DNA of 64,000 bases, taken from Rhizobium sp. FKY42 (GTDB taxonomy: Bacteria; Pseudomonadota; Alphaproteobacteria; Rhizobiales; Rhizobiaceae). Shown in pieces: positions 1 to 8,350 of the stretch. The notes beneath the pieces were generated by a model that was not told where the DNA came from, searched no databases, and saw nothing but the letters and a program-made list of their open reading frames with translations. The stretch lies in assembly GCF_005222835.1 (NCBI RefSeq), contig NZ_STGA01000002.1:124001-188000 (forward strand). Direction: 5' to 3'. A program made the position numbers and the translations under genes. How positions within the stretch are numbered: the first letter of the stretch is position 1; every line of letters begins with the position of its first letter.

Positions 1-399
1 CATTTCTGCCCGATTGCCGCGCACGATGGTGGGGCCGAGTGAAATAAGCTCGCGAGCGAACTCCAGCCTGCCGGGTGAATAATCGCAGTGAACAGGATCC
101 ATGATCCACGGCTTCCCGCCGGCATTCGCCACATCGACTGCAATACGGATCACGGCCCGGCGCTCGGCATCCAATGTGCCGAGATTGATGGTCAGCGCAT
201 CTGCCTTTGCTACGAAGTCGGCGATTTCATCGCGGGAGGAGGTCATCGAAGGAATACCGCCCACGACGGTGATGCCATCTGCTGTAAACTTCTGGACCAC
301 GGTGTTCATCAGGCAATGGACACGCGGCCTCTGGGCCCGAACACGGGTCAGAAGCGCTCCTGCATCTTCAGCAGTCGGCTGCCGCTTGACGCCACTCAT
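1..399 (-). CDS. thiM: Hydroxyethylthiazole kinase, N-terminal part (runs off the window)
   Basis: ThiM phosphorylates the thiazole alcohol 4-methyl-5-(2-hydroxyethyl)thiazole to feed thiamine salvage in the cytoplasm. The first 133 codons are visible. Reading from the ATG at 399 gives VHCLMNTVVQKFTADG near residue 29, which matches the family's VHxxxNxVVxxFTANG segment, then VVGGIPSM and, further on, ALTINLGTL and WIMDPV, all typical of ThiM. The start codon overlaps the stop of the binding-protein gene (ATGA, 396-399), so the genes are translationally coupled in one riboswitch-led operon. The C-terminal half, including the rest of the ATP site, lies outside the window. Confidence 0.88.
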   Translation of the reverse strand, partial: MSGVKRQPTAEDAGALLTRVRAQRPRVHCLMNTVVQKFTADGITVVGGIPSMTSSRDEIADFVAKADALTINLGTLDAERRAVIRIAVDVANAGGKPWIMDPVHCDYSPGRLEFARELISLGPTIVRGNRAEM

Positions 400-1337
400 T
401 TCAGCTCCACCGCAATATCGTCTACAGCTGGCGCCTTGGGGATCAAGCCACTCTCGGCCATGAAGGTGCCAAAGCGCTGATAGCGGGCACGATCCAGCGC
501 GGCAGGTCGCTTGGCAAGGCGTGGCAGCGTGTCGACAAAGGCCTTTCGGTTCAGCTCGTTGTCCAGATCGGGATAGGCCTTGAGAAAGAGGGCGAGAGCC
601 TCATCCGGATGATTGGTCAAATATACGGCCGCCTTTTCCACGGCCTGGAGAAAACGCGGAAGACGGGGATCTGCAGCAAGCTGTTTGCGGGTCACGAAGA
701 CAAGCTCGTCGTAAACCGGCACGCCGTGCTCTTCGGGGAAGAATACCTTGCCTTCATGACCTTCGATCCGCATCTGGGTCAGCTCGAAGTTTCGAAAGCC
801 GCCAATCGTGGCGTCCACCTTCCCGGCAATCAGGCTTGGCGAGAGCGAGAAGTTGACGTTGACCAGCTCCACCTCGGAGAGCTGTACGCCCTCCCCGGCC
901 AGCATGCGCTTCAGCATTGCATCCTCGAACCCGGAGACCGAGAAGCCGATTTTCTTACCCTTGAGATCCTTGAGTGACTTGATTGGCCCATTGGCCAGCA
1001 CTGTCACCGTGTTCAGCGGCGTTTCGACCAGTGTACCGAAGCGCACCAGCGGCAATCCAGCGGTAGTATCGAGATAGAGGTTGGGCTGATAGTGGATGCC
1101 GATATCTGCCTCGCCCGTCGATACAAGACGCGGCACGGCGGAGGGATCCGCAGGCGGAATGAGCTTCACCTCAAGTCCTGCCTCCGCGAAATAGCCCTTC
1201 TGCTGTGCCACAACCAGCGGCGCATGATCGGGGTTCACGAACCATTCCAGCAAAACATTCAGCTTGTCTGCGGCATAGGCAGACGCAGGCACGGCAAGAG
1301 CAGCCAGCGCGACGAGCGCTGCAAGAAAGCGTTTCAT
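396..1337 (-). CDS. thiY: Periplasmic binding protein, ThiY/NMT1-type (thiamine pyrimidine precursor uptake)
   Basis: Predicted 313-residue ABC binding protein of the NMT1/THI5-like family, which captures thiamine pyrimidine precursors in the periplasm. The ATG at 1337 is followed by a clear signal peptide (MKRF, hydrophobic stretch, VPASAYA then ADKLNV). The mature start, LNVLLEWFVNPDHAPL, is the classic opening of this family, and GEADIGIHYQPN follows near residue 75. The longer frame upstream would lie inside the permease gene and is not needed. Start overlaps the permease stop by ATGA (1334-1337). The exact ligand (formylaminopyrimidine, hydroxymethylpyrimidine or thiamine) cannot be read from the sequence; the riboswitch and thiM next door support a thiamine role. 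Confidence 0.85.
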   Translation of the reverse strand: MKRFLAALVALAALAVPASAYAADKLNVLLEWFVNPDHAPLVVAQQKGYFAEAGLEVKLIPPADPSAVPRLVSTGEADIGIHYQPNLYLDTTAGLPLVRFGTLVETPLNTVTVLANGPIKSLKDLKGKKIGFSVSGFEDAMLKRMLAGEGVQLSEVELVNVNFSLSPSLIAGKVDATIGGFRNFELTQMRIEGHEGKVFFPEEHGVPVYDELVFVTRKQLAADPRLPRFLQAVEKAAVYLTNHPDEALALFLKAYPDLDNELNRKAFVDTLPRLAKRPAALDRARYQRFGTFMAESGLIPKAPAVDDIAVELK

Positions 1338-2122
1338 GAAGAAAGTCCCGGTTTGAATTGAGCGGAAAAAGGAGTTTTGTAATTGAACTCGCGCGCCCAG
1401 GGAGCGAAGCCCGCCGTCACGCGGTCTACTCCGAGACGAAGAGCAAGCGTGTAAAAGGCCAGCACGCCCATGGCGGCAAACATCACATCGGTCTGCAGAC
1501 GCGCATTGGCTTGCATCATGACAAAGCCAAGGCCGCCCGCTGCGCCGACCCATTCGCCAACAACCGCACCCAGCGGTGCCAGCGGGGCAGCTATCCTGAG
1601 ACCGGAAACCAATGAGGGCAGTGCCAGCGGAAGGCGTAGATATCGAAGGGTTTGCCAGTGGCTCGCCTGCGTCAGCGCCGCGGCATCCAGCATGGCGCTA
1701 TCGGTTCGGCGCAGGCCATCGTAAAAGGCTGAGGCGACTGGGAAGAAGATGATGATGACGGTCATCGCTACTTTCGAGGCTATCCCGAATCCGAACCATA
1801 TGACCAGAAGTGGCGCGAGCACAAAGACCGGAAAAGCCTGGAGGACCAGCACAAGCGGCCACACAATCTGTCCTGCTCTCGGGAAGGCTGCAACGCCAAG
1901 GGCAGTGCCAGCACCCAGCATCGCACCCAGAACCAACCCGGCGACAATCTCGCTAGCTGTCAGCAGGCTGTGATGGAATAAAAAGCCTGCCTGCTTCAGA
2001 TAGACATCAAGTACGGCCATTGGCGTTGGCAGGAGATAGCGCGGCGGCCCCAGAAAAACGATGACGCCTTGCCAGACGAGGAGGAGCAGAATGACAGCAA
2101 GGAGCGTGCGCTGAACCGTCAT
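1334..2122 (-). CDS. thiX: ABC transporter permease, ThiX-like
   Basis: Inner-membrane permease of about 262 residues, the membrane partner of the ThiY-type binding protein. Hydrophobic segments alternate with the usual cytoplasmic coupling region (AAALTQASHWQTLRYLRLPL, near residue 150), the EAA-loop type seen in SsuC/TauC/ThiX permeases. The ATG at 2122 is chosen, preceded by GAGTGG; a GTG three codons upstream at 2131 is possible. It is the first gene after the TPP riboswitch. The matching ATPase gene is not in the window and presumably lies beyond thiM. Confidence 0.82.
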   Translation of the reverse strand: MTVQRTLLAVILLLLVWQGVIVFLGPPRYLLPTPMAVLDVYLKQAGFLFHHSLLTASEIVAGLVLGAMLGAGTALGVAAFPRAGQIVWPLVLVLQAFPVFVLAPLLVIWFGFGIASKVAMTVIIIFFPVASAFYDGLRRTDSAMLDAAALTQASHWQTLRYLRLPLALPSLVSGLRIAAPLAPLGAVVGEWVGAAGGLGFVMMQANARLQTDVMFAAMGVLAFYTLALRLGVDRVTAGFAPWAREFNYKTPFSAQFKPGLSS

Positions 2123-2251
2123 GCAAGCCACTCACGACGTTGCAAGCTACAGCGGTCAAACATGTCGGCAGGGCAATAAGCCACGGCCCGCTCCCCGATC
2201 ATCACATTCGATCAGGATCAGCGGATGAAGCGAAGCAGCGCTTTGCAAGCG

Positions 2252-2345
2252 ATTTTCCGTTCCTACGCCGGCATGACCCGGATCAGGTTCAAGGGTCCGG
2301 CTCACCGCCATCTCAGCACCGTACAGGCGCTCCCCTCGGAATTTG
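2252..2345 (-). promoter_or_regulatory. TPP riboswitch (THI element)
   Basis: Read on the minus strand, this stretch contains GGGGAGC, then GTGCTGAGATGGCGG, then ACCCTTGAACCTGATC, then GGGTCATGCCGGCGTAGG. These are the conserved P2/J3-2 (CTGAGA) and P4/P5 (CTTGAACCTGATC...) segments of the thiamine pyrophosphate riboswitch in the correct order. It lies about 130 nt upstream of the permease start and should repress the thi operon when TPP is abundant. The remaining 2346-2482 must hold the divergent promoters for this operon and for the plus-strand exonuclease gene; no further motif was recognised there. Confidence 0.93.
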
Positions 2346-2482
2346 CGCTGAATATGGCGAGAAACCTGCCGTTGTCAATGAAAAGTAGGATGGATGGAAG
2401 TTCGATCGCAGACACCGATTCATGGTTGTGTGCAAAGATCGATAGACGTTGAACGGTAATGCTATTCCGGTTAGACGGGAGC

Positions 2483-3751
2483 ATGGCTTTCAGGTTCGTA
2501 CATACAGCCGACATCCACCTCGATTCTCCACTGCGGAGCCTTTCGCTGCGCAATCCGGAGCTGGCAGAACTCATTGGTGATGCCACACGGCAGGCGCTTG
2601 TGCGTATCGTCGATCTTTGCCTTGAAGAGCGGGTCGATGCGCTGATCATCGCCGGAGATCTTTACGACGGCGACCAGACCTCGATGAAAACCGCACGCTT
2701 CCTCGCTACACAGATGCAGCGGCTGCATGAGGCAAATATCGACGTCTTCAAGATCCGCGGCAATCACGATGCTCTATCCCGCATCACACAAGAACTGGTG
2801 CTCCCACCTTCGGTCAAAGTGTTTTCCGGGCGCGCCGAAAGTGTTGAGTTGAACGCCGGGAACCAGACCGTCGCCATCCACGGCCTTAGCTTTGCCAAGC
2901 CACAGGCCCCGGAAAGCCTTCTGCCGAAATACAAACCAGCGGTTTCCGGCGCCATCAACATCGGCATCATGCATACGAGCCTCGCCGGCGCTCCGGGGCA
3001 TGACCTCTATGCACCCTGCTCCGTCAGCGAACTGCACGCCTCCGGCTTTCACTACTGGGCTCTTGGCCATATTCACCAGCGAACGCATCACGCCGGAGAA
3101 CGAACGGTCATCATGCCCGGCATGCCGCAGGGGCGCGACATCAATGAAGCAGGAGAGAAAAGCGTTACCCTGGTTACTGTTCGCGACGATGGTAGTCTGG
3201 CGATCGAAGAACGCCTGACGAGCATTGCACAGTTCGCCCGCATCGACGTTGATGTGTCGGGCCTGACGGGGTGGACCGATCTTGCCGAACGCATCGGCTC
3301 CACTCTGGAGCGCGAAAGAACGCGCACTCTCTCCACCCATCTCGTCGCGCGTCTGCGTCTGATCGGCGAGACGCCTCTGGCCTGGACGATGCGCCGCGAC
3401 ACGGATCTCCTTCTGGCTGAAGCCGAGCAGCGCGCGGAACGGACTGGGCGAGTCTGGATCGAAAAGCTTGAGCTGGATGTGCGCCTACCCTCGGCGCCCG
3501 TCGGCGTGTCAGGTGGCGATCCGGTGGTTGAGCTGAAGGAGATCATCCACGGTCAGGTCATCCCCTCGACGGGTTACAGGGAGCAGGTGCGCGAGCTTGT
3601 GACACAGCTTCTTGATGACCTTCCAGCGGAAGCAAGGCAGTTTGCCGGAAGGGATACCGAAAGTTTCGACAGCCTCGTCGATCAGCTGATCACACAGGGC
3701 AGCGAAGACATCCTTTCCCGAATGGCCGCCGTTGATCGGGAGAAGAACTGA
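2483..3751 (+). CDS. SbcD/Mre11-like metallophosphoesterase nuclease (YhaO type)
   Basis: Predicted 422-residue DNA repair exonuclease subunit. Calcineurin-like metal motifs are in order: D10-x-H12 in HTADIHLDSPL, GDLYDG at 58-63, GNHD at 93-96, then IMHTS and ALGHIHQR further on. The ATG at 2483 is preferred over the one at 2459 because GGGAG lies just upstream and because the family begins directly with FxFVHTADIHLD. Its stop overlaps the start of the next gene (TGATG at 3749-3753). Pairing with a YhaN-like ATPase suggests a SbcCD/Rad50-Mre11-like complex acting on DNA ends or hairpins. Canonical SbcD is a related but separate family, so a YhaO-type role is the safer call. Confidence 0.87.
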   Translation: MAFRFVHTADIHLDSPLRSLSLRNPELAELIGDATRQALVRIVDLCLEERVDALIIAGDLYDGDQTSMKTARFLATQMQRLHEANIDVFKIRGNHDALSRITQELVLPPSVKVFSGRAESVELNAGNQTVAIHGLSFAKPQAPESLLPKYKPAVSGAINIGIMHTSLAGAPGHDLYAPCSVSELHASGFHYWALGHIHQRTHHAGERTVIMPGMPQGRDINEAGEKSVTLVTVRDDGSLAIEERLTSIAQFARIDVDVSGLTGWTDLAERIGSTLERERTRTLSTHLVARLRLIGETPLAWTMRRDTDLLLAEAEQRAERTGRVWIEKLELDVRLPSAPVGVSGGDPVVELKEIIHGQVIPSTGYREQVRELVTQLLDDLPAEARQFAGRDTESFDSLVDQLITQGSEDILSRMAAVDREKN

Positions 3752-6700
3752 TGCGTCTCTCCCGGCTTGATCTCACGCGCTACGGCAAGTTTACAGATCG
3801 GATGCTCGACTTTGGAGCACGTCGCGAAGGTTTCCCGGATCTCCATATCGTCTACGGTCTCAACGAGGCCGGAAAGTCGACGGCGTTTTCTGCCTATCTC
3901 GACCTGCTGTTCGGTATTCCCGACAAGAGTTCCTACGATTTTCTGCATGCCTATAGCGCCATGCAAATTGGTGGTCGACTGGAGATCGACGGTCGTGGGC
4001 AGGATTTCACCCGCATCAAGAAGCGAACAAACGGGCTACTCGATCACTCTGGGCAGCCGCTGCCGGAAGCGATTATTGCGTCAGCACTCGGCGGGCTGAC
4101 GCGCGACTCGTACAGAGCCATGTTCTCACTGGATGAACATTCTCTGCAGGATGGCGGTCGCGCAATCGTAGAAAGCAAGGGAGATCTGGGGGAGCTTCTG
4201 TTTTCCGCAAGCGCAGGCCTTGCCGAGCTGAGCCGCGTTTTGAACGCGACCGAGGAAGAAGCTTTCGCCTTCCACAAGAAGCGAGCCCGCACCACGCAAC
4301 TGGCCGAGCTCAAGCAAAGGCTGGCTGGGCTAAAGGCGGAGCGGGATGAAATCGACACCTATGCCCCGGCCTTTGCCGGTCTTGTTTCGACCCGCGATCA
4401 AGCTCAGAAGAACTACAGCGCAGTCCTTGAAGAACTTTCAGGCTCGCAGCTCCAGGCGCTGCGATTGCGGGCGGAGTTGCGCGCGCTGCCTTTACTGCGT
4501 GAACTTCGGCGAACGGAAGAAGCTCTGGCGCCCCTGGCAGATCTTCCGCGCCCGCCCAGAGAATGGGCTGCTCTTCTTTCGGAGGCGATGCGTGATGAAA
4601 CGCAGCTTGAAACAGAGAAGGCCAGCCTGTTGGCCTCTATCGAACGGCTTGAAAGCGAGATTGCGGCGATTGTCATCGATACCGGGATCCGCGATGCAGC
4701 CGATGCGATCTCCACGCTGACGGTCGAAAAGGCGCGCCATATCACCGGAGTGAAGGATCTCGAGAGACGGCAACTTGAGTTGGCCGAAAGTCAGGCGCTT
4801 CTCCAGCAGGCTCTGCGGGCGCTCGGCAAAGAAGGTGAAAAGCAGCCCGAAACGCTCATTCTTTCACCGGCCCTGACGGGCAAGCTTCGCGATTTGATCG
4901 AAACGCGGTCGGGCATCAGTGCGACGTTGAAGACCGTTCAGCGCGAAGTTGAACGCATCGAAGCCGCCATTGAACTGGCCGATGCGAAACTGGCTGGTCA
5001 TTCCTCGTCTGAACGTGATGAGAAGAAGGACCGGCAGGTGACAGTGATCCTCGAGCGGCTCCGCAAAAGCGATACCCGTTCCCTTATTGCGCTTGAGACG
5101 CGCGGATTGGATCGACTACGCCGGCAGGTAGAACAGACCGCGACCGCTCTCCTGCCGTGGGAGGGAACCGCCGACGAGCTTAGATCCCTGATAGTGCCCG
5201 ATCCTCGACAGATGGAGGCTTGGCGACAGCAGTCTGCGGAGTTGGACAGGCAGACGGCTCGGATGAAGGAAAGCCTGCGCGAAACCCGAACGCGGCTTGC
5301 GGAGACCGAGGCACGTTTTGCAGCATCGCGAAGCGAAGTGGAAAATTTCGACGACGCATCCGCATCCACGCTACGCCAACGTCGAAACGAGGCATGGCAC
5401 CTGCATCTCAGCAGTTTAACCGCAGAGACCGCTCAGGCCTTTGACGCCCTGATGCAAGAGCACGATAAGGTCAGCGACAGCCGTCTTGCACACTCCGGGG
5501 ATTTGGTGGAGTGGCGGCGGCTGCGGCAGGAGCGACAGGCGCTTTCGGTGAAACTTCGCGAAACCGAAGAGGTACTCGCCGAGATCAGCCAGGAACGAAC
5601 GGATCTACTGAACCGTCTGGTGGAGGTGCTGCCTTTCGAACGCGGCAGAGGGGCAGACATCCCGGCCCTGATATCCTGGATTGACGGCTTCTCCAGAGCG
5701 CGGACAGACTATCTTTCCGCTTACGACAGCTGGGCTGAAGCCAACGATAAAGTGGGAGAGTTACAGAAGACGGAACGGCAGCAGCTTGATGAATTGAACC
5801 TGCTGCTTTCGGACATTCCAGATATTGAAACTTCACCAACCGATTTTGAGGGCAAACTTGATGTCATCAGCGACTGGCTGGCTGCAGGTCAAGAACAGGC
5901 ACGGGAGCGGCACCAGCAAACTACCAGGCTGGGCGAGTTGCAGCGGGATCTGAGCGAGCGCCAGCAGGATCTGGCGAACGCACGCCAGGCGCAAAACGAA
6001 TGGCACGAAGAGTGGACCAATGCGCTGAACCGGACCTGGTTCGCGCAAGAGACGGACCCGGCCGCGGTCCGTGGCGTTCTCGACCGACTGACGGATCTAC
6101 CCCGCCTCATTGGACAACGCGATCAGCTGGCCCATCGCACGGAACTGATGGCACGAGATATCGCACGCTTTACCGCGCAGGTTAGAGAGCTTGGCGCATC
6201 CGTTGGATGGGCTGAGACAGATGAGGATGTGATTGCACTCGCCAGCCGCCTGGAACGCGGCAGGCAAGAGGTTGAACAACTGCAATTGCACCGGCAGTCC
6301 CGCCTTGCCGATCTTGCAAGGCAGAAGGAAGCTCTGGAAGCTGTCGAAGTAAGGCTTGCGGCCCATGCGTCGCGCAAGGCAGAATTCACGTTATTCTTCG
6401 GAGTCGAGAGTCTGGATTCGGTCAGCCAACATCTGGAGCGTGCAGCGGAGCGCGACCGTTTAGAAGCACGCTCACTTGAACTACGTCATCAGTTACTGGA
6501 CATGCTGTCTGCGGATAACCTGGATGATGCTGTTCGCATGCTGACTGATCTGGATGCGGAACGCGCGGCGTCGGATGTCCAGCAGCTGACGCAAACGATT
6601 GAGAACCTGTCTCAGCGATCGCGCGAACTCTACGCAGAGCTAACGCGTGCGCAGGACAGGATCGACGCGGTTGGTGGAGACGATGCGGTTGCGCGCCTCG

Positions 6701-7218
6701 AAGCACGGCGCGCAACCATCATCCTCGATATTCAGGAGCAAGCCCAGCGGTATCTTCGGTTGCGTGCCGGCACCATGGCTGCCGAGAGTGCCTTGAGCCT
6801 CTATCGCGAGAAGCATCGCAGTTCGATGATGACCAAGGCCTCTGCGGCGTTTCGGCAAATGACCCGAAACGAATATTCAGGCCTCAGCACCCAGCCCGAT
6901 GGTGGCAAGGAAATTCTAATCGGCGTGACCAGGGATGGGGGTTCCAAACTTTCGGATGCCATGTCGACGGGTACGCGCTATCAGCTCTATCTGGCGCTGA
7001 GACTGGCCGGCTACGAAGAGTTCGCGGCCGTTCGCCCGTCCGTCCCTTTTGTCGCTGACGACATCATGGAAACATTCGACGAACCTCGTTCCGAGGAAGT
7101 TTTTCGACTGTTCGGACAGATGGCGACCATGGGTCAGGTGATCTACCTGACCCATCACCGACATCTGTGCGATATTGCAAAATCCGTGGTTCCGGATGTT
7201 CAGATCCACGAACTATAG
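3751..7218 (+). CDS. SbcC/Rad50-like AAA ATPase (YhaN type)
   Basis: Large 1155-residue SMC/Rad50-like ATPase, the expected partner of the nuclease just upstream. The N-terminus gives RLDLTRYGKFTD and Walker A GLNEAGKST (36-44). A very long, charged, Leu/Glu/Arg/Gln-rich region from about 170 to 1000 is coiled coil. The C-terminal head shows the ABC signature-like LSDAMSTGTRYQLYLALRLA, Walker B VPFVADDIMETFDE and a switch histidine in IYLTHHRHL. Coiled-coil SMC-type proteins tether DNA and control the nuclease by ATP hydrolysis. No central CxxC zinc hook is evident, unlike canonical Rad50/SbcC. The gene ends eight bases before the convergent GH105 gene. Confidence 0.87.
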   Translation: MRLSRLDLTRYGKFTDRMLDFGARREGFPDLHIVYGLNEAGKSTAFSAYLDLLFGIPDKSSYDFLHAYSAMQIGGRLEIDGRGQDFTRIKKRTNGLLDHSGQPLPEAIIASALGGLTRDSYRAMFSLDEHSLQDGGRAIVESKGDLGELLFSASAGLAELSRVLNATEEEAFAFHKKRARTTQLAELKQRLAGLKAERDEIDTYAPAFAGLVSTRDQAQKNYSAVLEELSGSQLQALRLRAELRALPLLRELRRTEEALAPLADLPRPPREWAALLSEAMRDETQLETEKASLLASIERLESEIAAIVIDTGIRDAADAISTLTVEKARHITGVKDLERRQLELAESQALLQQALRALGKEGEKQPETLILSPALTGKLRDLIETRSGISATLKTVQREVERIEAAIELADAKLAGHSSSERDEKKDRQVTVILERLRKSDTRSLIALETRGLDRLRRQVEQTATALLPWEGTADELRSLIVPDPRQMEAWRQQSAELDRQTARMKESLRETRTRLAETEARFAASRSEVENFDDASASTLRQRRNEAWHLHLSSLTAETAQAFDALMQEHDKVSDSRLAHSGDLVEWRRLRQERQALSVKLRETEEVLAEISQERTDLLNRLVEVLPFERGRGADIPALISWIDGFSRARTDYLSAYDSWAEANDKVGELQKTERQQLDELNLLLSDIPDIETSPTDFEGKLDVISDWLAAGQEQARERHQQTTRLGELQRDLSERQQDLANARQAQNEWHEEWTNALNRTWFAQETDPAAVRGVLDRLTDLPRLIGQRDQLAHRTELMARDIARFTAQVRELGASVGWAETDEDVIALASRLERGRQEVEQLQLHRQSRLADLARQKEALEAVEVRLAAHASRKAEFTLFFGVESLDSVSQHLERAAERDRLEARSLELRHQLLDMLSADNLDDAVRMLTDLDAERAASDVQQLTQTIENLSQRSRELYAELTRAQDRIDAVGGDDAVARLEARRATIILDIQEQAQRYLRLRAGTMAAESALSLYREKHRSSMMTKASAAFRQMTRNEYSGLSTQPDGGKEILIGVTRDGGSKLSDAMSTGTRYQLYLALRLAGYEEFAAVRPSVPFVADDIMETFDEPRSEEVFRLFGQMATMGQVIYLTHHRHLCDIAKSVVPDVQIHEL

Positions 7219-7225
7219 GCAAAGT

Positions 7226-8350
7226 CTATGCAGGTATCCTGTCCTGCCTTGCCATTGCATCGCCTGCGCTGAAGAGTTCCGCGTAGGCCATCATAAGCGG
7301 TGCGACACCCTTGATGTCGTCATCTCGCAGAACCTCGGTCAAATAATATTCGGGCGTGCCGTCCCGGTAATTACCATCGAAACCACCAAGCCCCGCCACG
7401 CAGCAGATGTTCCCGAGAACGGTTCGGCTATCTGCGTTCTTGATCATGGCGCTGGCCATCAACCCATCCAGAGCTTTTTGACCGGCATTAGCCAAAGCGG
7501 GTGAAAATCCGGGCAGGCGCGCAGCCTTCATGTACGCATAGGCCAGCATCGCCGTCGCGGAACTCTCTGCATAATTGCCGGGGAGCTCCGGCTGGTCGAT
7601 GACCTGCAGCCAGCGGCCATCAGAAAGTTGCAGTTCCTGTAGCCGCAGCAGAAGGGACAGCAACTTAGCAGAAAGCTGATCGGTAGAGGTTCCGGGTGGC
7701 AAGGCGTCGATCAGATCGACGAGCGCCATGGCCAACCAGCCGAGGGAGCGTCCCCAATGTGCGGGTGAAAGACCTGTCACCGGATCAGCCCATTTCTGTT
7801 GCCGCGATTCATCGTAGCCGTGGCGATAGAGATTGGCATCCTTGTCTTCAGTCAGGCGAAGCGCCGTCAGCATTTCGCCAAGTGCCTGCTCGGCAAGCCC
7901 AGGCTGCCGGGCGGCAGCCGCATATTCCGCTTTGAATGGCAAAGCCATGTAAAGGCCATCCAGCCAGACCTGATGCGGGTAGCGTAGTTTGTGCCAATGC
8001 GGTCCGGCATCAATCCGCGGATGTGTTTCCAGCTGTTTCGCCAGCAGATCCGCCGCTCTGCGATAGCGATCGTCGCCGGTGCGCTCCGCAAGGTAGAGAA
8101 ACGCACGACCAGGAAGCACGTTGTCGATGTTGTATTCATCGGCCGTATAGCCAGCCAGCTCACCGTTCGGCCCGACCTGCGCGTCTGCGAGCCGCTGAAG
8201 ATGACGGAACCAGCGCTCCTCGCCCGTTGCCTCGTACAGCATGATGAGACCGCGATACAGACAGCCGTCTTCGTAGCAGGAGGCTCCTCCCTTGTAGAGG
8301 CTGTAGTCTCGGGCATACGCATCGAAATAGTCAGGCAGGTTTATGTTCAT
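7226..8350 (-). CDS. Glycoside hydrolase family 105 unsaturated uronyl hydrolase
   Basis: Predicted 374-residue cytoplasmic (alpha/alpha)6-barrel enzyme of the GH88/GH105 group (YteR-like), which removes the 4,5-unsaturated uronic acid left by pectate or rhamnogalacturonan lyases. Visible family segments are YEDGCLYRGL, DEYNIDNVLPGRAFLYLAER, HQVWLDGLYMALPF with candidate catalytic Asp131, HWGRSLGWLAMALVD and NYAESSATAMLAYAYMKA. There is no signal peptide, so the substrate must be imported first. Its start overlaps the GH28 stop (ATGA, 8347-8350), making it the last gene of the TogMNAB-like operon. Whether it prefers unsaturated oligogalacturonides or rhamnogalacturonides is not visible. Confidence 0.85.
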   Translation of the reverse strand: MNINLPDYFDAYARDYSLYKGGASCYEDGCLYRGLIMLYEATGEERWFRHLQRLADAQVGPNGELAGYTADEYNIDNVLPGRAFLYLAERTGDDRYRRAADLLAKQLETHPRIDAGPHWHKLRYPHQVWLDGLYMALPFKAEYAAAARQPGLAEQALGEMLTALRLTEDKDANLYRHGYDESRQQKWADPVTGLSPAHWGRSLGWLAMALVDLIDALPPGTSTDQLSAKLLSLLLRLQELQLSDGRWLQVIDQPELPGNYAESSATAMLAYAYMKAARLPGFSPALANAGQKALDGLMASAMIKNADSRTVLGNICCVAGLGGFDGNYRDGTPEYYLTEVLRDDDIKGVAPLMMAYAELFSAGDAMARQDRIPA

